A stretch of DNA of 29,839 nt from Dissophora ornata (GCA_025201705.1 MU616932.1:1356-31194); one strand, 5' to 3'. Shown: positions 1 through 9,669, counted from the stretch's first letter. Numbers and translations: made by a program. The notes: generated by a model not told the origin, from the sequence alone.

Positions 1-28
1 GAGAGAGAGAAAGGCAGCGCCTGGAGGG

Positions 29-31
<3 letters not shown>

Positions 32-82
<51 letters not shown>
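32..82. repeat. GA dinucleotide microsatellite
   Basis: About 25 uninterrupted GA units. A shorter GA run lies at 1-10, so the tract may begin outside the window. It is a simple-sequence repeat with no sign of coding. Confidence 0.95.
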
Positions 83-84
<2 letters not shown>

Positions 85-1630
85 ACTCCGTTGGGGTTAC
101 CGTTGGGCGACCGCTCCAATGCTAATGCTGATGCTGATGCTGAACTGCTGAGAACACCTCCTAATTCAAGACGCGATCAAATAAATCGAAACCGAGGAAG
201 AAAACGCCATTAATACAATTTAACTTATTAGTGCTATTCAGTCCGTCCCCTTTATTCTTTTTTTTTCGCCATCGCCTACACGGTCTCTTCGCTGTCAGTC
301 TGGAACAAAAGTATCAGTCCTCCCCCTCTTGCACGACGTCTTTGGCACACACATCGTCAGTGCAATATCAAGGCATCATGACAATCCCAGCGCCTATTCG
401 CAATTCTGCTTGTTCGTGCATTTGCACTGCGTTGTATTACGGGAGAGGAACTATTCCAAGAGGGAATGTAACAAAGGGGTGGATCTGCGAATGGCACGTC
501 TATGCACAGAATGTGATTAGAGGGGGCCAGACCCGATTTTCCCACCATCTTTTCTCGTTCGCTGCACACATGTCATTGATATCTCCTAGGGGTAGAGAGA
601 TTCCCTGGGGATCCAATTGATAGGAATGATTTGGGAAAACTAACTTATCCACCCTGTGCTCAGGCATGAACTGCCTGTTCAGTGGTTGCGCATCCACCAC
701 GCAAGTTGGTTACGCAAACGGTATCTGCCGTTTTCTCTGTTTGGCTTTTTTTTTTTTTTTGTGGGTCACCGCGGTTCTCATAGGTGGACTTCGCGCTTGG
801 AATGAAGGCCTTCTGCTGTCGTGTACGTAGAAAATAAAACACTGAAAAAAAAACTAGAAACTAGAAAAACACCTGTTCAGATAGAAAACCTTAATGGAGT
901 AGACCCCCCCATCGTCGTCATTGCAGAGGGCGGGGATAGGGTAAAAAATCCAACGTGGTACACAGCACAGGATACAAAACATTCAACAGAGGTAATATCC
1001 ACAACAATGACAGAAAGCATGTTCTACTCCACTAAGCGAGATCTATGCCCGATCCGATCGACACTTTCTGTTGCATGAAGCGGAGGGTGCTAGTCCTCAG
1101 ATGGAAAAAATCAAACTGCTTTTTTTTTTTTTTTTGTGTGTAAATGCTGCTCATTTCCTTGAGCTCTTTGCGCCTACCGAGACAGAGGCTGCACCATCGT
1201 GCCAGACAACCCCACACTTTGCTAATTTTTTTTTATATATACTAACATGAAGGCAGGCCAGGATTCGTGTATATTCACTCATCTCAAAGACATTGTCTCC
1301 TCCTCATTGGGCCGCCGACATTAATGCTAGACATTAGGGGATAACACAAAAGAGCAATTAGGGTCCACACGTCTCTAACATATTCTAGCAAGGTATATCC
1401 GCCGCATAACACGATGAATGCTTGAGTGCCTTCAGCGGACTCGGGTTCTCGAACTACAAGAGAAATGGACCAAAGGATAATGTCCCTTGACGTGAATGCG
1501 AATTACTCCTTGCTAGAAATTCTGAGCCAGCAGAACCATCCCTGCTGCATAAAGTCGAAAAGCTCAGATATCACAACGTCTCAATCTGAAAATGCGATAG
1601 ATAGTTATTTTTTGTCAACAAAATGTTTAA
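83..1630. other. Non-coding stretch, no gene recognised
   Basis: I see no convincing gene here. Open frames such as 378-620 (plus) have irregular composition and no recognisable motif. The stretch holds T-homopolymers of 15-16 nt at 746-760 and 1120-1135. The part from 1250 to 1630 may be the decayed 3' side of the transposase relic that ends at 1631: the minus strand there has a long frame with one internal stop, but I could not match it to transposase motifs. Confidence 0.5.
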
Positions 1631-1948
1631 TCATCCACTGTGCCAAAGCGCAGATCTGCTCGCCCTATCATAAACATCATCTGGCCATCTGGGTGCAATA
1701 CGGCGTTCAGGGATCTCGTATACTTGTCCTGTTCTGTTGAAAAGAGCTTTAAGAAATAAAATAAGAAACATTTGTCAAAAATGCATCCAAAACAGGGTCC
1801 AAAGTTGATGATTGTCTGTGCACTTACAAACCCATTTCTCAATGCTAGAGACCGATACAAAGAGAATAGATGATATCTCTCCGACTTCCTTACACACGAA
1901 GCAATAAAGAACAACAGCACGCCATCGAAGATCCTCCGAGAAAGTCAT
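1631..1948 (-). pseudogene. Tc1/mariner-like transposase fragment (N-terminal HTH part), truncated
   Basis: On the minus strand an ATG at 1948 opens a 40-codon exon (1828-1948), followed by an 81-bp GT-AG intron (1747-1827, donor GTAAGT) and a second exon (1631-1746) ending in TGA. The spliced frame gives about 78 residues. It starts MTFSEDLRWRAVVLYCF, continues through a helix-turn-helix-like stretch ending SSIEKWV, and joins across the intron to SLFNRTGQV and an RRIAPRW segment. The pattern 'DLRWR..VL ... S..SIEKWV..F..TG.V' is what I recognise from the DNA-binding N-terminus of Tc1/mariner (IS630) DDE transposases common in fungi. The catalytic DDE part is missing, so this is a truncated relic. 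The call rests on motif memory, not alignment. Confidence 0.6.
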
Positions 1949-2010
1949 GGTGGGTTGAAGTGATCAGTTGATAAGTCAACAATTACCTACATCACCGAGT
2001 AGAATAGAGG

Positions 2011-2058
2011 TATTCCTTACGTTTCTGCGATTTTTTTTTCGTAAAAACGTAAGGAATA
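2011..2058. repeat. 14-bp perfect inverted repeat (hairpin) with T-rich loop
   Basis: TATTCCTTACGTTT (2011-2024) is exactly complementary to AAACGTAAGGAATA (2045-2058). The 20-nt loop holds a run of nine T and a further CGA/TCG pairing (2028-2030 with 2039-2041). It lies 63 bp upstream of the transposase fragment's start codon on the minus strand. It could be a remnant of element termini or a cruciform. I cannot assign a function. Confidence 0.8.
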
Positions 2059-2324
2059 GATCCAAGTTGGGTCTGAAAATACCTACATTCAAAGAATGAC
2101 TTACTTAAGTCAGGAGTAGCGTTCTCATTGTATTGTAGTGAATAGTTGAATAGCCATCTATTCTAGGTTTCCAGAAGCTCTAATCAAGGTGTAAAATTTT
2201 TCTTAATTTTTTTATGTGAAAGGCACAATAAGTGCTAACAAAATTAGAAAGAATGGATCTACCCCTCACAGCCGTATCCAGAAATGTCTGTTCCGCCATA
2301 CAATATTCCTCCGAATCACTAAAT

Positions 2325-2471
2325 TCAAACAATACGCGTAAGTGAAAGGATTTCGCGAGGTTCAGGTGGCTGTGGGCTGGCCAACAGGTCTTCCATCGAA
2401 AGGCCTTCCAAACCTTGCTCAATATCAGTTGGTGACGGCCGCTGTCGTTGGTTGCCGGAACCAGAAGCCAT
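2325..2471 (-). CDS. Possible small ORF or first exon, unknown
   Basis: An ATG at 2471 (minus strand, context TTCATGG) opens 48 codons beginning MASGSGNQRQRPSPT, with a later acidic stretch IEQGLEGLSMEDLLAS and a proline-rich tail. The composition looks like a disordered eukaryotic N-terminus, unlike the hydrophobic overlapping frame. A possible donor (GTATTG) sits near the end of the frame, so it could be the first exon of an unmodelled or decayed gene running toward 1949. I found no matching downstream exon. Function unknown and existence doubtful. Confidence 0.2.
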   Translation of the reverse strand: MASGSGNQRQRPSPTDIEQGLEGLSMEDLLASPQPPEPREILSLTRIV

Positions 2472-3059
2472 GAAGTCAGATTGTGATATAATAGGACGAA
2501 AGGTGTGTGCTGCATATGGGCAGGTTCGGTGCGGCGATGTGGTGCAGTGATAGTGTGTGTATGTGTGTATGATGCGCGATTATTGTCTCCTTAGTCTCTC
2601 AAGAGCTCCAGATACTAGAGCTAATGTCAGTCTTTTCGATCTCGAGCTCCTTGTAGCTATGCGAAGACAAGGAACAAGGTGACGAGGCTACAGTATTTGT
2701 ATTTCTTTAGGATACGACGGTTGTCCAATACGCGAACGTATTTGTTTAGATGTGTTATCCTATTAACGCACAACATTAAACGCTCGAATGATGACTGTTT
2801 GTAAGGTTGAACAACACAGATGGGTATCGCCTGAACAGAAGGAACAATGTCTAGATATTGATAAAGGCGAGAAGTTGAAGTGACCAGTGGGGATAGTTCG
2901 AATAGACAAAGTAAGAGGTGGTCTTGAAAGGTGGGAAATGTTCAATTTAAACGGTGGGGCGGGAGCGGCGAAGGTGACGAAGGTGACGAGGGCTCAACAA
3001 AGGTCAAGACCAACTTGGCTGGTCATATGAAGTCTTAGATGTGATGCGTTCGCGGCTGA

Positions 3060-4267
3060 GCTGCCATCGCCACCGGTGCTTTAAGTCACATCCCCCGCGG
3101 CAAAAGAAGTCTATCAAAGACTCCTTCCCCCTCCCACCCGGTGGTCGCTGCTGCCCTGCAAGCGGGAGGGGGGGGGGCTAACAAGATTTCATCGGTCGAT
3201 ATCCTACGTGGTCCGCCTCCCTCTCCTTCTCCAGCTCGTTCTGAACGCCGTGCCGTTGAACAATGGGCAGAAGGTGTTGCTGAGGGTAACGTTCATCGAC
3301 AGCCCATGCCGCAGCCCTCTCCGCTATCACTCCAACGTGCACAATCACTTGTGACCTTCAACCACTATCGAGAGCGTATTAGCAACCCTTCTCTTGTCTC
3401 ATCATCATCCGATACTGGGCAGTTTAGAAATGCGCTGCATGGTCCTCGTGCCCGGTTCTCCTTCACTCAGTCCTCATTATTTCAGAGACAAGCATCCTCT
3501 TCTCGCGCACCTTTGCTCTCCTCTCCATCTTTTCAACACATCCCAAATCTTTCATCCCTTGCAGCCTTGGAGGAGCGCCGGCGTGCACTATGAGACACAC
3601 ATGGCGTAGCTGAGGGATGGTATTTACTCTATGAGAAACTCAGCCTTGGCAACTTACCTTCGCCTCAACAATCCGAACCCGCTCCTCCATCACAATGACC
3701 ACTGGCAAGAATCCCAATACAGCAAGTCACACGCAAGAACTCCACTCCTATGCATTTCTTTGCTGCGCTCTCGAGAACGGAATATCAATGCCAGGCTGTA
3801 ATGAACTCTGGAGTCATCTGTGGGCAGGTGTACAAAAAAGATCAGAGGTATTCGGGCACGAACAAAGCACGTCATCAGACAACATGGTCAATTGTACGAT
3901 GCCCTCAAGGAATTTCGCTACTGCCAATGACGACGAGACGCCTACCACGCCAAAACTCGACGCGGGTCGTGTGGTGTATCTTCTCGACACTTTGAAGCAA
4001 TCACCTCCCTATAAACAAGCCGGCTTCGAGACCTATCTCCTGAGACTCTTGGCCGCGAAACGAGCGACCTTCGACTTCCTCAGCTGTGATTTCTTCCAGG
4101 ATATGATGGCACATGTCGACCAAGAGTTCAAGGTCTCAAGCACTGATTCCTTGCAGCAAAAACTGGACGACACAGTACGAACCAAGAGTATTACAATTCC
4201 AATAGAACGACTTGGAAAATGGATAACAGGACAAAAAGATAGGGTTCCTTTATTGCACGCCTGCTAA
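3060..4267 (+). pseudogene. Decayed hAT-like transposase with BED-type zinc finger
   Basis: One plus-strand frame stays open from 3060 to 3593 (Ser/Pro-rich, no ATG near the start), is cut by TGA at 3594-3596 and again near 3690, then continues in the same frame to about 3890. There it encodes a BED-like segment: FFAALSRTEYQCQ, then CGQVYK, then GTNKARHQ, i.e. aromatic anchor, Cys...Cys and a terminal His. Around 3890-3900 the coherent sequence moves to another frame (to 4267), which encodes a hAT-like stretch: ETYLLRLLAAKRATFDFLS, a following FFQDMMAHVDQEF and SSTDSLQQKLDD. These resemble the region after the BED finger in fungal hAT transposases. The catalytic and dimerisation regions are absent. 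A G10 run at 3168-3177 and a possible 102-bp intron that would remove the second stop were also noted. Family assignment is by motif memory. Confidence 0.5.
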
Positions 4268-4863
4268 TTTATATGCGACTGGGCCTGTGACTGGGAAGTC
4301 GTCTTATTTGCAAGCCTTGCTCCACCAATATAGCGCATGACTAGGATTGTAAAAGAGCTTGCAGGGATCAACAATAGGAAAATGTGACCTTTTCTCCACT
4401 TCGCCGCACTTGCGACCTCTACTCCATCTGTTTGGGCGTAACCTCTTGGCAAAGGTAATTTTCTGTTGTACCACTTGCTACTTCGTTTCTTTTATAAACT
4501 ATCTTTCGTTCTAGAAAAGTGAGAGTGTGGTTGTGTACCCATCATATTTGGACCATCCCCCATTTTGCAGCCGGGGTATTCGCTATGGATTAAAGGGCTC
4601 TCATTGTGAATGCGGGCGAGAATAAACATTCTAGTCAGCCAACTGCATGGCCGTTATGCTCGGACTTGCGGTTGGTGTGAAGTTGAATTGGGGGACCATG
4701 AACATGAGCTTAATGAACAATATTACATTAGTGAGGGTTTAGTTAAAGGCTATCGGACCCTGCACAACCGCAGACGGCAATTCATTTCTTCAGACAGAAG
4801 CCATGTTATTGGAGCGTAAAATAATATTATCGGGGGCATGAAATCATCTTATCGAGTCAACTA
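4268..4863. other. Unassigned stretch between hAT relic and MITE
   Basis: No gene recognised. A 69-codon plus-strand frame at 4610-4819 has no motif I know. A GTAATT...TTCTAG segment around 4455-4514 looks like an intron, possibly left from the hAT relic, but no frame continues across it. Confidence 0.4.
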
Positions 4864-5048
4864 CAGTCAACTCCCGTTATAATGCCACCCGCTGTACTGA
4901 CATTTTCCATGTAGCTACACCATTTGAATTCTCATTATATTTTTTTACTATGCATTTCTTCTCGTTGTAACGACATTCCCATACAATTGCTTACAATGAC
5001 ACCTCCAAATCTCCGTACAAAACATGTCATTATAACGGGAGTTGACTG
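4864..5048. mobile_element. MITE with Tc1/mariner-pogo-like terminal repeats
   Basis: A 185-bp non-coding element. Its ends are perfect 21-bp inverted repeats: 4864-4884, beginning CAGTCAACTCCCGTTATAA, and 5028-5048, its exact reverse complement. The similarity continues imperfectly: a TGTAC.GA.ATTT block lies at the same distance inside each end, giving imperfect repeats of roughly 42 bp. Each end is flanked by TA (4862-4863 and 5049-5050), as expected for the TA target duplication of the Tc1/mariner/pogo superfamily. There is no transposase, so movement would need enzyme supplied in trans. The perfect ends suggest a fairly recent insertion. Confidence 0.85.
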
Positions 5049-5170
5049 TATGTTATCACAGCCATACTCAGAGTAGGTTTAATTTTTTATTTTACGAAAG
5101 TTTATGAAACGGGCAAATTGTCGCGTACTAATCATGTCGCGTACTCAAATCCCTCACTACCACAGCAAGC

Positions 5171-5773
5171 ATGAAGGAATCTTTCCTGGCCGCTGTCAAG
5201 TAGACCACAGCGCTACTGTCTAATCCGCAGTACTTCTTGGAAACGGCTCCGGAAAACTATAGCTCAGATGCTTATTCCGCTTCTCTTCGAGGCACGACTG
5301 TGCATGACAAATCCACAGAGAAGCGACTCCAGAACGAGTGGTGGAGCAAACTCATGCCGAAGTTGAAGGAGAGCTAGGACGGCATACTGGGACGTGGCTT
5401 GAGAAGGCATGGAAGCTTGAGAAGCGCAGTTTAATGGACTTGTTGGATCAAGGAAGGGACGAACGTGCCACTAAAAAATATAAGGCGGGCATGCGGCACG
5501 CTTTCCAGGAACACTAACTCAATGTTGTCTCAAAGGCTAGAAAACAACCTCACTGAAATATGTAAGTATCTGTTTTGAATTACAGGAATGCGCAAACCAG
5601 ATATTTGATTAATGATCTATTCGTTATACGTTTTAGTGGATAGATTGCCATCGTCTGCTCCTACAGGTGAAGCAATACGAGGGCTGCCAGTCGAGTTAAC
5701 AGAGCTACTGGCATCAACTTCGTGGCAACGTAAAGACAGTAGGCAATTCTGTTGCACTTGGACTGTTTCATAG
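5171..5773 (+). pseudogene. Decayed unknown gene with a surviving intron
   Basis: Coherent coding sequence is spread over frames with disabling changes. An ATG at 5171 starts MKESFLAAVK, then TAG at 5201-5203. The same frame continues TTALLSNPQYFLETAPENY to a TAG around 5375. The sense then shifts by one base to ELGRHTGTWLEKAWKLE...MRHAFQEH, ending at about 5518. A further shift gives MLSQRLENNLTEI, which runs into a 75-bp GT-AG intron (5562-5636, GTAAGT to TTTTAG). The frame is kept across the intron into LDRLPSSAPTGEAIRGLPV and ends with TAG at 5771-5773. Two frameshifts and two internal stops indicate decay. I do not recognise the family. It may be a lineage-specific gene or transposon cargo. 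Confidence 0.5.
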
Positions 5774-6873
5774 TAACCTCGCCTTATTGCATATCCGCCG
5801 CGCCTCTGCAATGCCGTCACTTGTAAGCCATATCTTTGTGTCTTTGTCTACGCTTCAGTCTTCGGTGACTCTAACTGGCTATTGCACTGTGAACTCGGTA
5901 GTCCCAACACGGAATCGAACACACAGAGGAAACAAGGTCTTAAGGCGGACAGACCTAATTTCAAGGTCATGATTAGGGACAAGGGGGCTTCCTTTGGTGA
6001 GGTAACGAGACGTTGTCAAAGAAGCGACAAGGCCAAAAACGGTTAGGATTTGTGGCGGTTAGTGAGGTCTGGAAAGAGCGTGCTTAGTGAGGGTTCCCCA
6101 ATGGTCCCGCTAGTGCAGATCATTTACGACGAGGGCACACTGTACTGACATTTCGTGAGGATTCGCGGAATTATGGTGTTGGCAGAGGTAGGGGTTTTCA
6201 CAGTTCCAATGCATCTGAACAGCATTGGGTGGCCCTGCCCGTCTTGTATTGGTAGCAGGTAATGGCATATCAAAATCGACAAAGTACATCGCCGATCCAT
6301 CTAAGGACACTCAACCGACATTGATCCTGTCTTTAGGGCGCCATCAAGTGGCTTGAAAACAATCGAGCATAGCAGAAGAGGTCGTGAAAGGCAGCCGATT
6401 TGCTGAATATTAAGAAATAACACTGCTGACTGACCATAGAGCCGGTCCAGGAAGGGATGTTGCTGCCGCTCGCCACTACTGAATAAAATGATTACAAATG
6501 TTTAAAGTCCCAACCGAATAATGATAATTATTATTATTGAGAAACCTGACGACCAAACCTTATCTGGAATAAGAACTTGCGACGGGGACAGAGTGGGCTG
6601 ATGAAGCGAAGGAGTGTTGCGTGCGCATGATGATGCTCTCATACCCGATCGACCTCCCCCCCCTATTTCAAACGCAGCAAGTTCTTTTCCCCAATCCATT
6701 TTATTTTCTGCTCTCCACTTCCTTTTCATATTCCTTCTTCTTTTTGCCTCTCATTGTCCTCCTCGTATTCTTTTTTTCTATTCACTCTTGCGTAGTCATT
6801 TTTTTTTCTCCTTTGCCAGTCATTCATTCGACTTGAACAACACCAACAAACAGAACCGATAGTGAAAAAAAAA
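5774..6873. other. Intergenic stretch upstream of the first DUF1769 gene
   Basis: No firm gene. A minus-strand frame at 6110-6310 has plausible codon texture (for example VQMHWNCENPYLC) but no ATG at its start and no recognised family. It may be another relic. An AT-rich ATTATTATTATT patch lies near 6525-6540. The 3' part (6690-6830) is the pyrimidine-rich leader of the next gene. Confidence 0.45.
6690..6835 (+). promoter_or_regulatory. Pyrimidine-rich leader/promoter of DUF1769 gene 1
   Basis: Almost continuous C/T sequence with several T7-T9 runs. It is followed by an A/C-rich leader (ACAACACCAACAAACAG) directly before the start codon at 6874. The same arrangement precedes UTP10 and the right-edge frame. 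Transcription start is not visible. Confidence 0.45.
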
Positions 6874-8048
6874 ATGCCAGGAACTACTCTTGTCGAACAT
6901 CACAACACTCGATACCGTGTTCGAGTCTCCGCCGGTCCAGACCGTCAACAGCTCCGTCCATTGACTGTCAATGATGATGCCAATCCTCTCCTGATCGACA
7001 CTGACGAGTTTATCGGGAATATTGTCTTTCGAATCAAAGGACAGGACAAGATCATTGGCTATGAGGAGGGTCAACAGCAGGATGAATTGAAGGTCATGCC
7101 TGATAGCAAATGGTTCCAGAAAGCGGGAGAGGCAGGTCGAGGCGACAGCCATTTGATGTCGATGGAAGTCGTAGGGAGGTTCAAGCGCGATTGGTCTGGG
7201 GAACAAGTTGACTTTGCTGTGAGTTCAATATTGTCAAACCTTAGTCATCACGAAAAAAAAGGAGGGAAAAAAGGGAAGTACTGCATCTGACTGACCAAAT
7301 GTCCTTTCCATTCGAACTGAACGACTCCTCCTTGCTTCCTCTAAAAACAGTGCGTTTTCGATGGACCCCTCCAACTCCCACCTCTGACGTCCTTAGCTGT
7401 CAAGTTCTTCAAAGCCATTGATCCTGGACTGCAGCTTGACGTTCAATGCGATAAGCCTTACTTTATCAGTCCACTTCTCGCCGCTATGAACACTGTGAAT
7501 GTTAGTCACGATCCTGTCAACACTGCATCAACACCGTCATCATCAGAGGCAAAAGGTCAATTGCTTCCGCCATGGCCCTCCAGCGAGGGCGAGCACCTTG
7601 TCGAGGACACCTCGTTGGTTGTACAGGAGGAGGATACAAAGAAGAAAAATAAGGTGACCAAGGACCCAGGGGCACGACGGGGTCATTTCGCAAAGTCGAA
7701 AAATCTGAGCAAACATCGTTATGTGAGAGACCATGTGTACGGATTTGAGCTGTACAATCCAATCCTTGATTGCTCAAGATTCTCCGTCAAGTTGCCGGGA
7801 CTTTGCTTCGACTTGTTTAAGATTCTGAATGAGCAGGTACGAAAAACGTGTGGTGGGACTTTGTGAAGAAGAGAAAGAAGAAAGAAAAAAAGAGAGAGAG
7901 AGGGAGGGGGTTATTGGACTAATAGTGCTGACCGTTTTTGTTTTCTTGGCAGCCCATTACTTATGTTGTCCGGACAAAGGACGAATCAGTGTCGTTCTTT
8001 GCCGTTGCGATCCAGTTGGTCCCTTTGAACGATCTCTCCGATGTTTAA
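6874..8048 (+). CDS. DUF1769 family protein, tandem copy 1
   Basis: Three exons, 6874-7218, 7351-7836 and 7953-8048, give 308 residues. The introns (7219-7350 and 7837-7952) are GT-AG and both phase 0. The protein starts MPGTTLVEHHNTRYRVRV; the ATG at 6874 was chosen because the upstream extension of the frame begins with GTG. The family signature is a tract RYRVRV.AGP...LRPLTVNDDANP.LIDTDEFIG.I.FRIKG (residues about 14-60), then a GRFKRDWSG segment, then DPGLQLD....DKPY.ISPLLAAMNT after the first intron. This matches the fungal DUF1769 (UPF0590) pattern as I remember it. There is no signal peptide or membrane segment, so it is probably cytosolic or peripheral. The biochemical function is not known to me. 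The next gene downstream is a paralogue with the same exon layout. Confidence 0.85.
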
Positions 8049-8367
8049 TGCAACCCCAACGAGCTGTTTACATACCGTGGTGGAATATATAATGAAATAT
8101 AAAGATGACACAAAAAACGGAGAACACGCTGCACCACAAGAGCAGTAGGTGAAATTCTAGACCAGGGCAGAATCTTTTTTTTTTTTTTTTTTTTGCATAA
8201 AATGATATTCTTCTCTGCTTTCCCCCCCCCTCCTTCCTTTCACGCCTATGTTTCGTTTCGCGCCACAGACCATCACCGCTTTTCTCCACTTTCATGTACC
8301 TTCATTTTATTTCGTACCCAGGACGACCCAGACACCGTGGAACTTTAACATCAACAACAACTTCAAC
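8049..8367. promoter_or_regulatory. Intergenic region between the two DUF1769 genes
   Basis: Holds the 3' end of copy 1 (AT-rich, with AATATATAATG as a possible polyadenylation context), a T20 run at 8175-8194 and the C/T-rich leader of copy 2. A CAG at about 8321-8323 could be a 5'-UTR splice acceptor. No separate gene is seen. Confidence 0.45.
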
Positions 8368-9669
8368 ATGCCCAGAAACAGCAACAGCAATAACACCAAC
8401 GATAACCCCAACATCATCAATACCACCGATTACAGTGACAACAGCGGCCCCCATATCAATGCCGACACTAAAGTAGACACCACCAATACCAAGCAACGAT
8501 ACCGTCTTCGTGTCCTTGTGGGACCCGGATCTAAGCATGAGGATCTCCGACCTTTGAACGTCAACGATGATGCAAATCCGTTTCTGATCGACACTGACGA
8601 ATTTGTGGGAGGGATTATGTTCAGGGTGAAGGGATTGGATCAAGCGCATGGATACAAAGAGGGGCAAGCCGAAGATGGATTGGAGTGCAAGCCGGATAGC
8701 CCGTGGTTCGAACTACCGGTGCCAGAGCATAGTGGGGCAAACAGTAGTGGCAGTAGTCCAGGAAAGAATCATAGTCTAAGTTGTGTTCAGATCGTAGGAC
8801 GGTTCAAGAGAGAGTGGTCTGGAGACCAGATTGTCTTTGGGGTAAGTTTGTGTCGTACGAAGACCTCCCATAATGATGCTGAATGGTATTCCGTTTATAT
8901 TTATACGTTTTCTTGTATTCTACTTCGCATCTCCCTTATCATCGCAGAGTGTTTTTGATAGACGTCTCACTCGTCTACCACCCTTCACATCCGTGGGCGT
9001 CAAACTCTTGCATTTCCTGGACCCTGCCATCAAAGTAGATCTCAAAAGCGAGAAACCCTATATCCTCAGTCCCATGGTCGTCGCCATGAACACCGTCCAC
9101 GTCTCTAAAGCCACCAGCATGTCTTCACAATCCCCCTCACTTCAACAAGACCAATATGCCAACCCAAAATGGCCTTCGCCTAATGGAGAGCACGTTTTGG
9201 AAGATACGCGAGTTCTCTTTGAAGAAGAAACCACATCCGAGGATGATATCACCGCACTGTCCCCCACCTCCCCCAAAATGGCTACAAAGGCTGCGGTGCC
9301 AAAGACCTCCAAGGAACGACAGCACTACTTTGCGAAACCCAAGAACTTGACCCAGCACAAGTTTCGGACGGATCAAGAGTACGCGTTGGAGTTCACAGCA
9401 GCAGGATCACATGCCGATTTCGCGCATTTCAAGGTCAGGTTCGCAGGGATCAGTATTGACGGACTCAAGTTCTGGGATGGACAGGTAACGAAGGGAAAAA
9501 AAATTGTGTTTTCTTACAATCCCTGCTTTATCTCACAAGCTGACAACGAATTGTCTCTCCCTCGCGCCTTTTTCTTTGATAGCCGTGCAAATTTGTCATG
9601 CGGACCGCAGACGCTTCTGTCACGTTCTTCACTTTATGGATTGAGCCACAGCCAGTCAGCAGCGGATAG
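8368..9669 (+). CDS. DUF1769 family protein, tandem copy 2
   Basis: Three exons, 8368-8841, 8948-9484 and 9583-9669, give 365 residues. The introns (8842-8947 and 9485-9582) are GT-AG, phase 0, at the same protein positions as in copy 1. An Asn/Thr-rich N-terminal stretch (MPRNSNSNNTND..., about 48 residues) precedes the conserved RYRLRVLVGP...LRPLNVNDDANP core, then GRFKREWSG, DPAIKVD....EKPYILSPMVVAMNT and a C-terminal RTADASVTFFTLWIEP that parallels copy 1. I placed the start at 8368, next to where copy 1 starts; the frame is open upstream to 8248, so a longer N-terminus is possible. Copy 2 has longer linkers (around residues 120-145 and 225-275). The gene converges with the phosphatase gene, 114 bp between stops. 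Function unknown. Confidence 0.85.

Larger units (their letters stand above)
1949..3059. other. Intergenic stretch with hairpins and one small ORF
   Basis: No established gene. It contains a 14-bp inverted repeat (2011-2058), a second short palindrome (2097-2112), a 48-codon minus-strand ORF (2325-2471) and a TG-rich tract near 2555-2570. GC-rich sequence with imperfect GAAGGTGAC repeats near 2970-2990 leads into the hAT relic. Confidence 0.5.

Noticed and set aside
231..620. 129-codon plus-strand frame near the left edge
   Set aside because: Low-complexity start, no domain and no supporting splice structure.
5900..5980. tRNA-Leu-like sequence on the minus strand (GTTCGATTCC box, CTTAAGA loop, partial acceptor pairing GTCCC/GGGAC)
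   Set aside because: The anticodon stem does not pair, no A box is recognisable and the acceptor has a mismatch. At most a degenerate pseudo-tRNA.
8302..8667. Antisense frame within DUF1769 copy 2
   Set aside because: A shadow of the Asn-rich coding strand, where AAC/ACC repeats read as Val/Gly on the complement.
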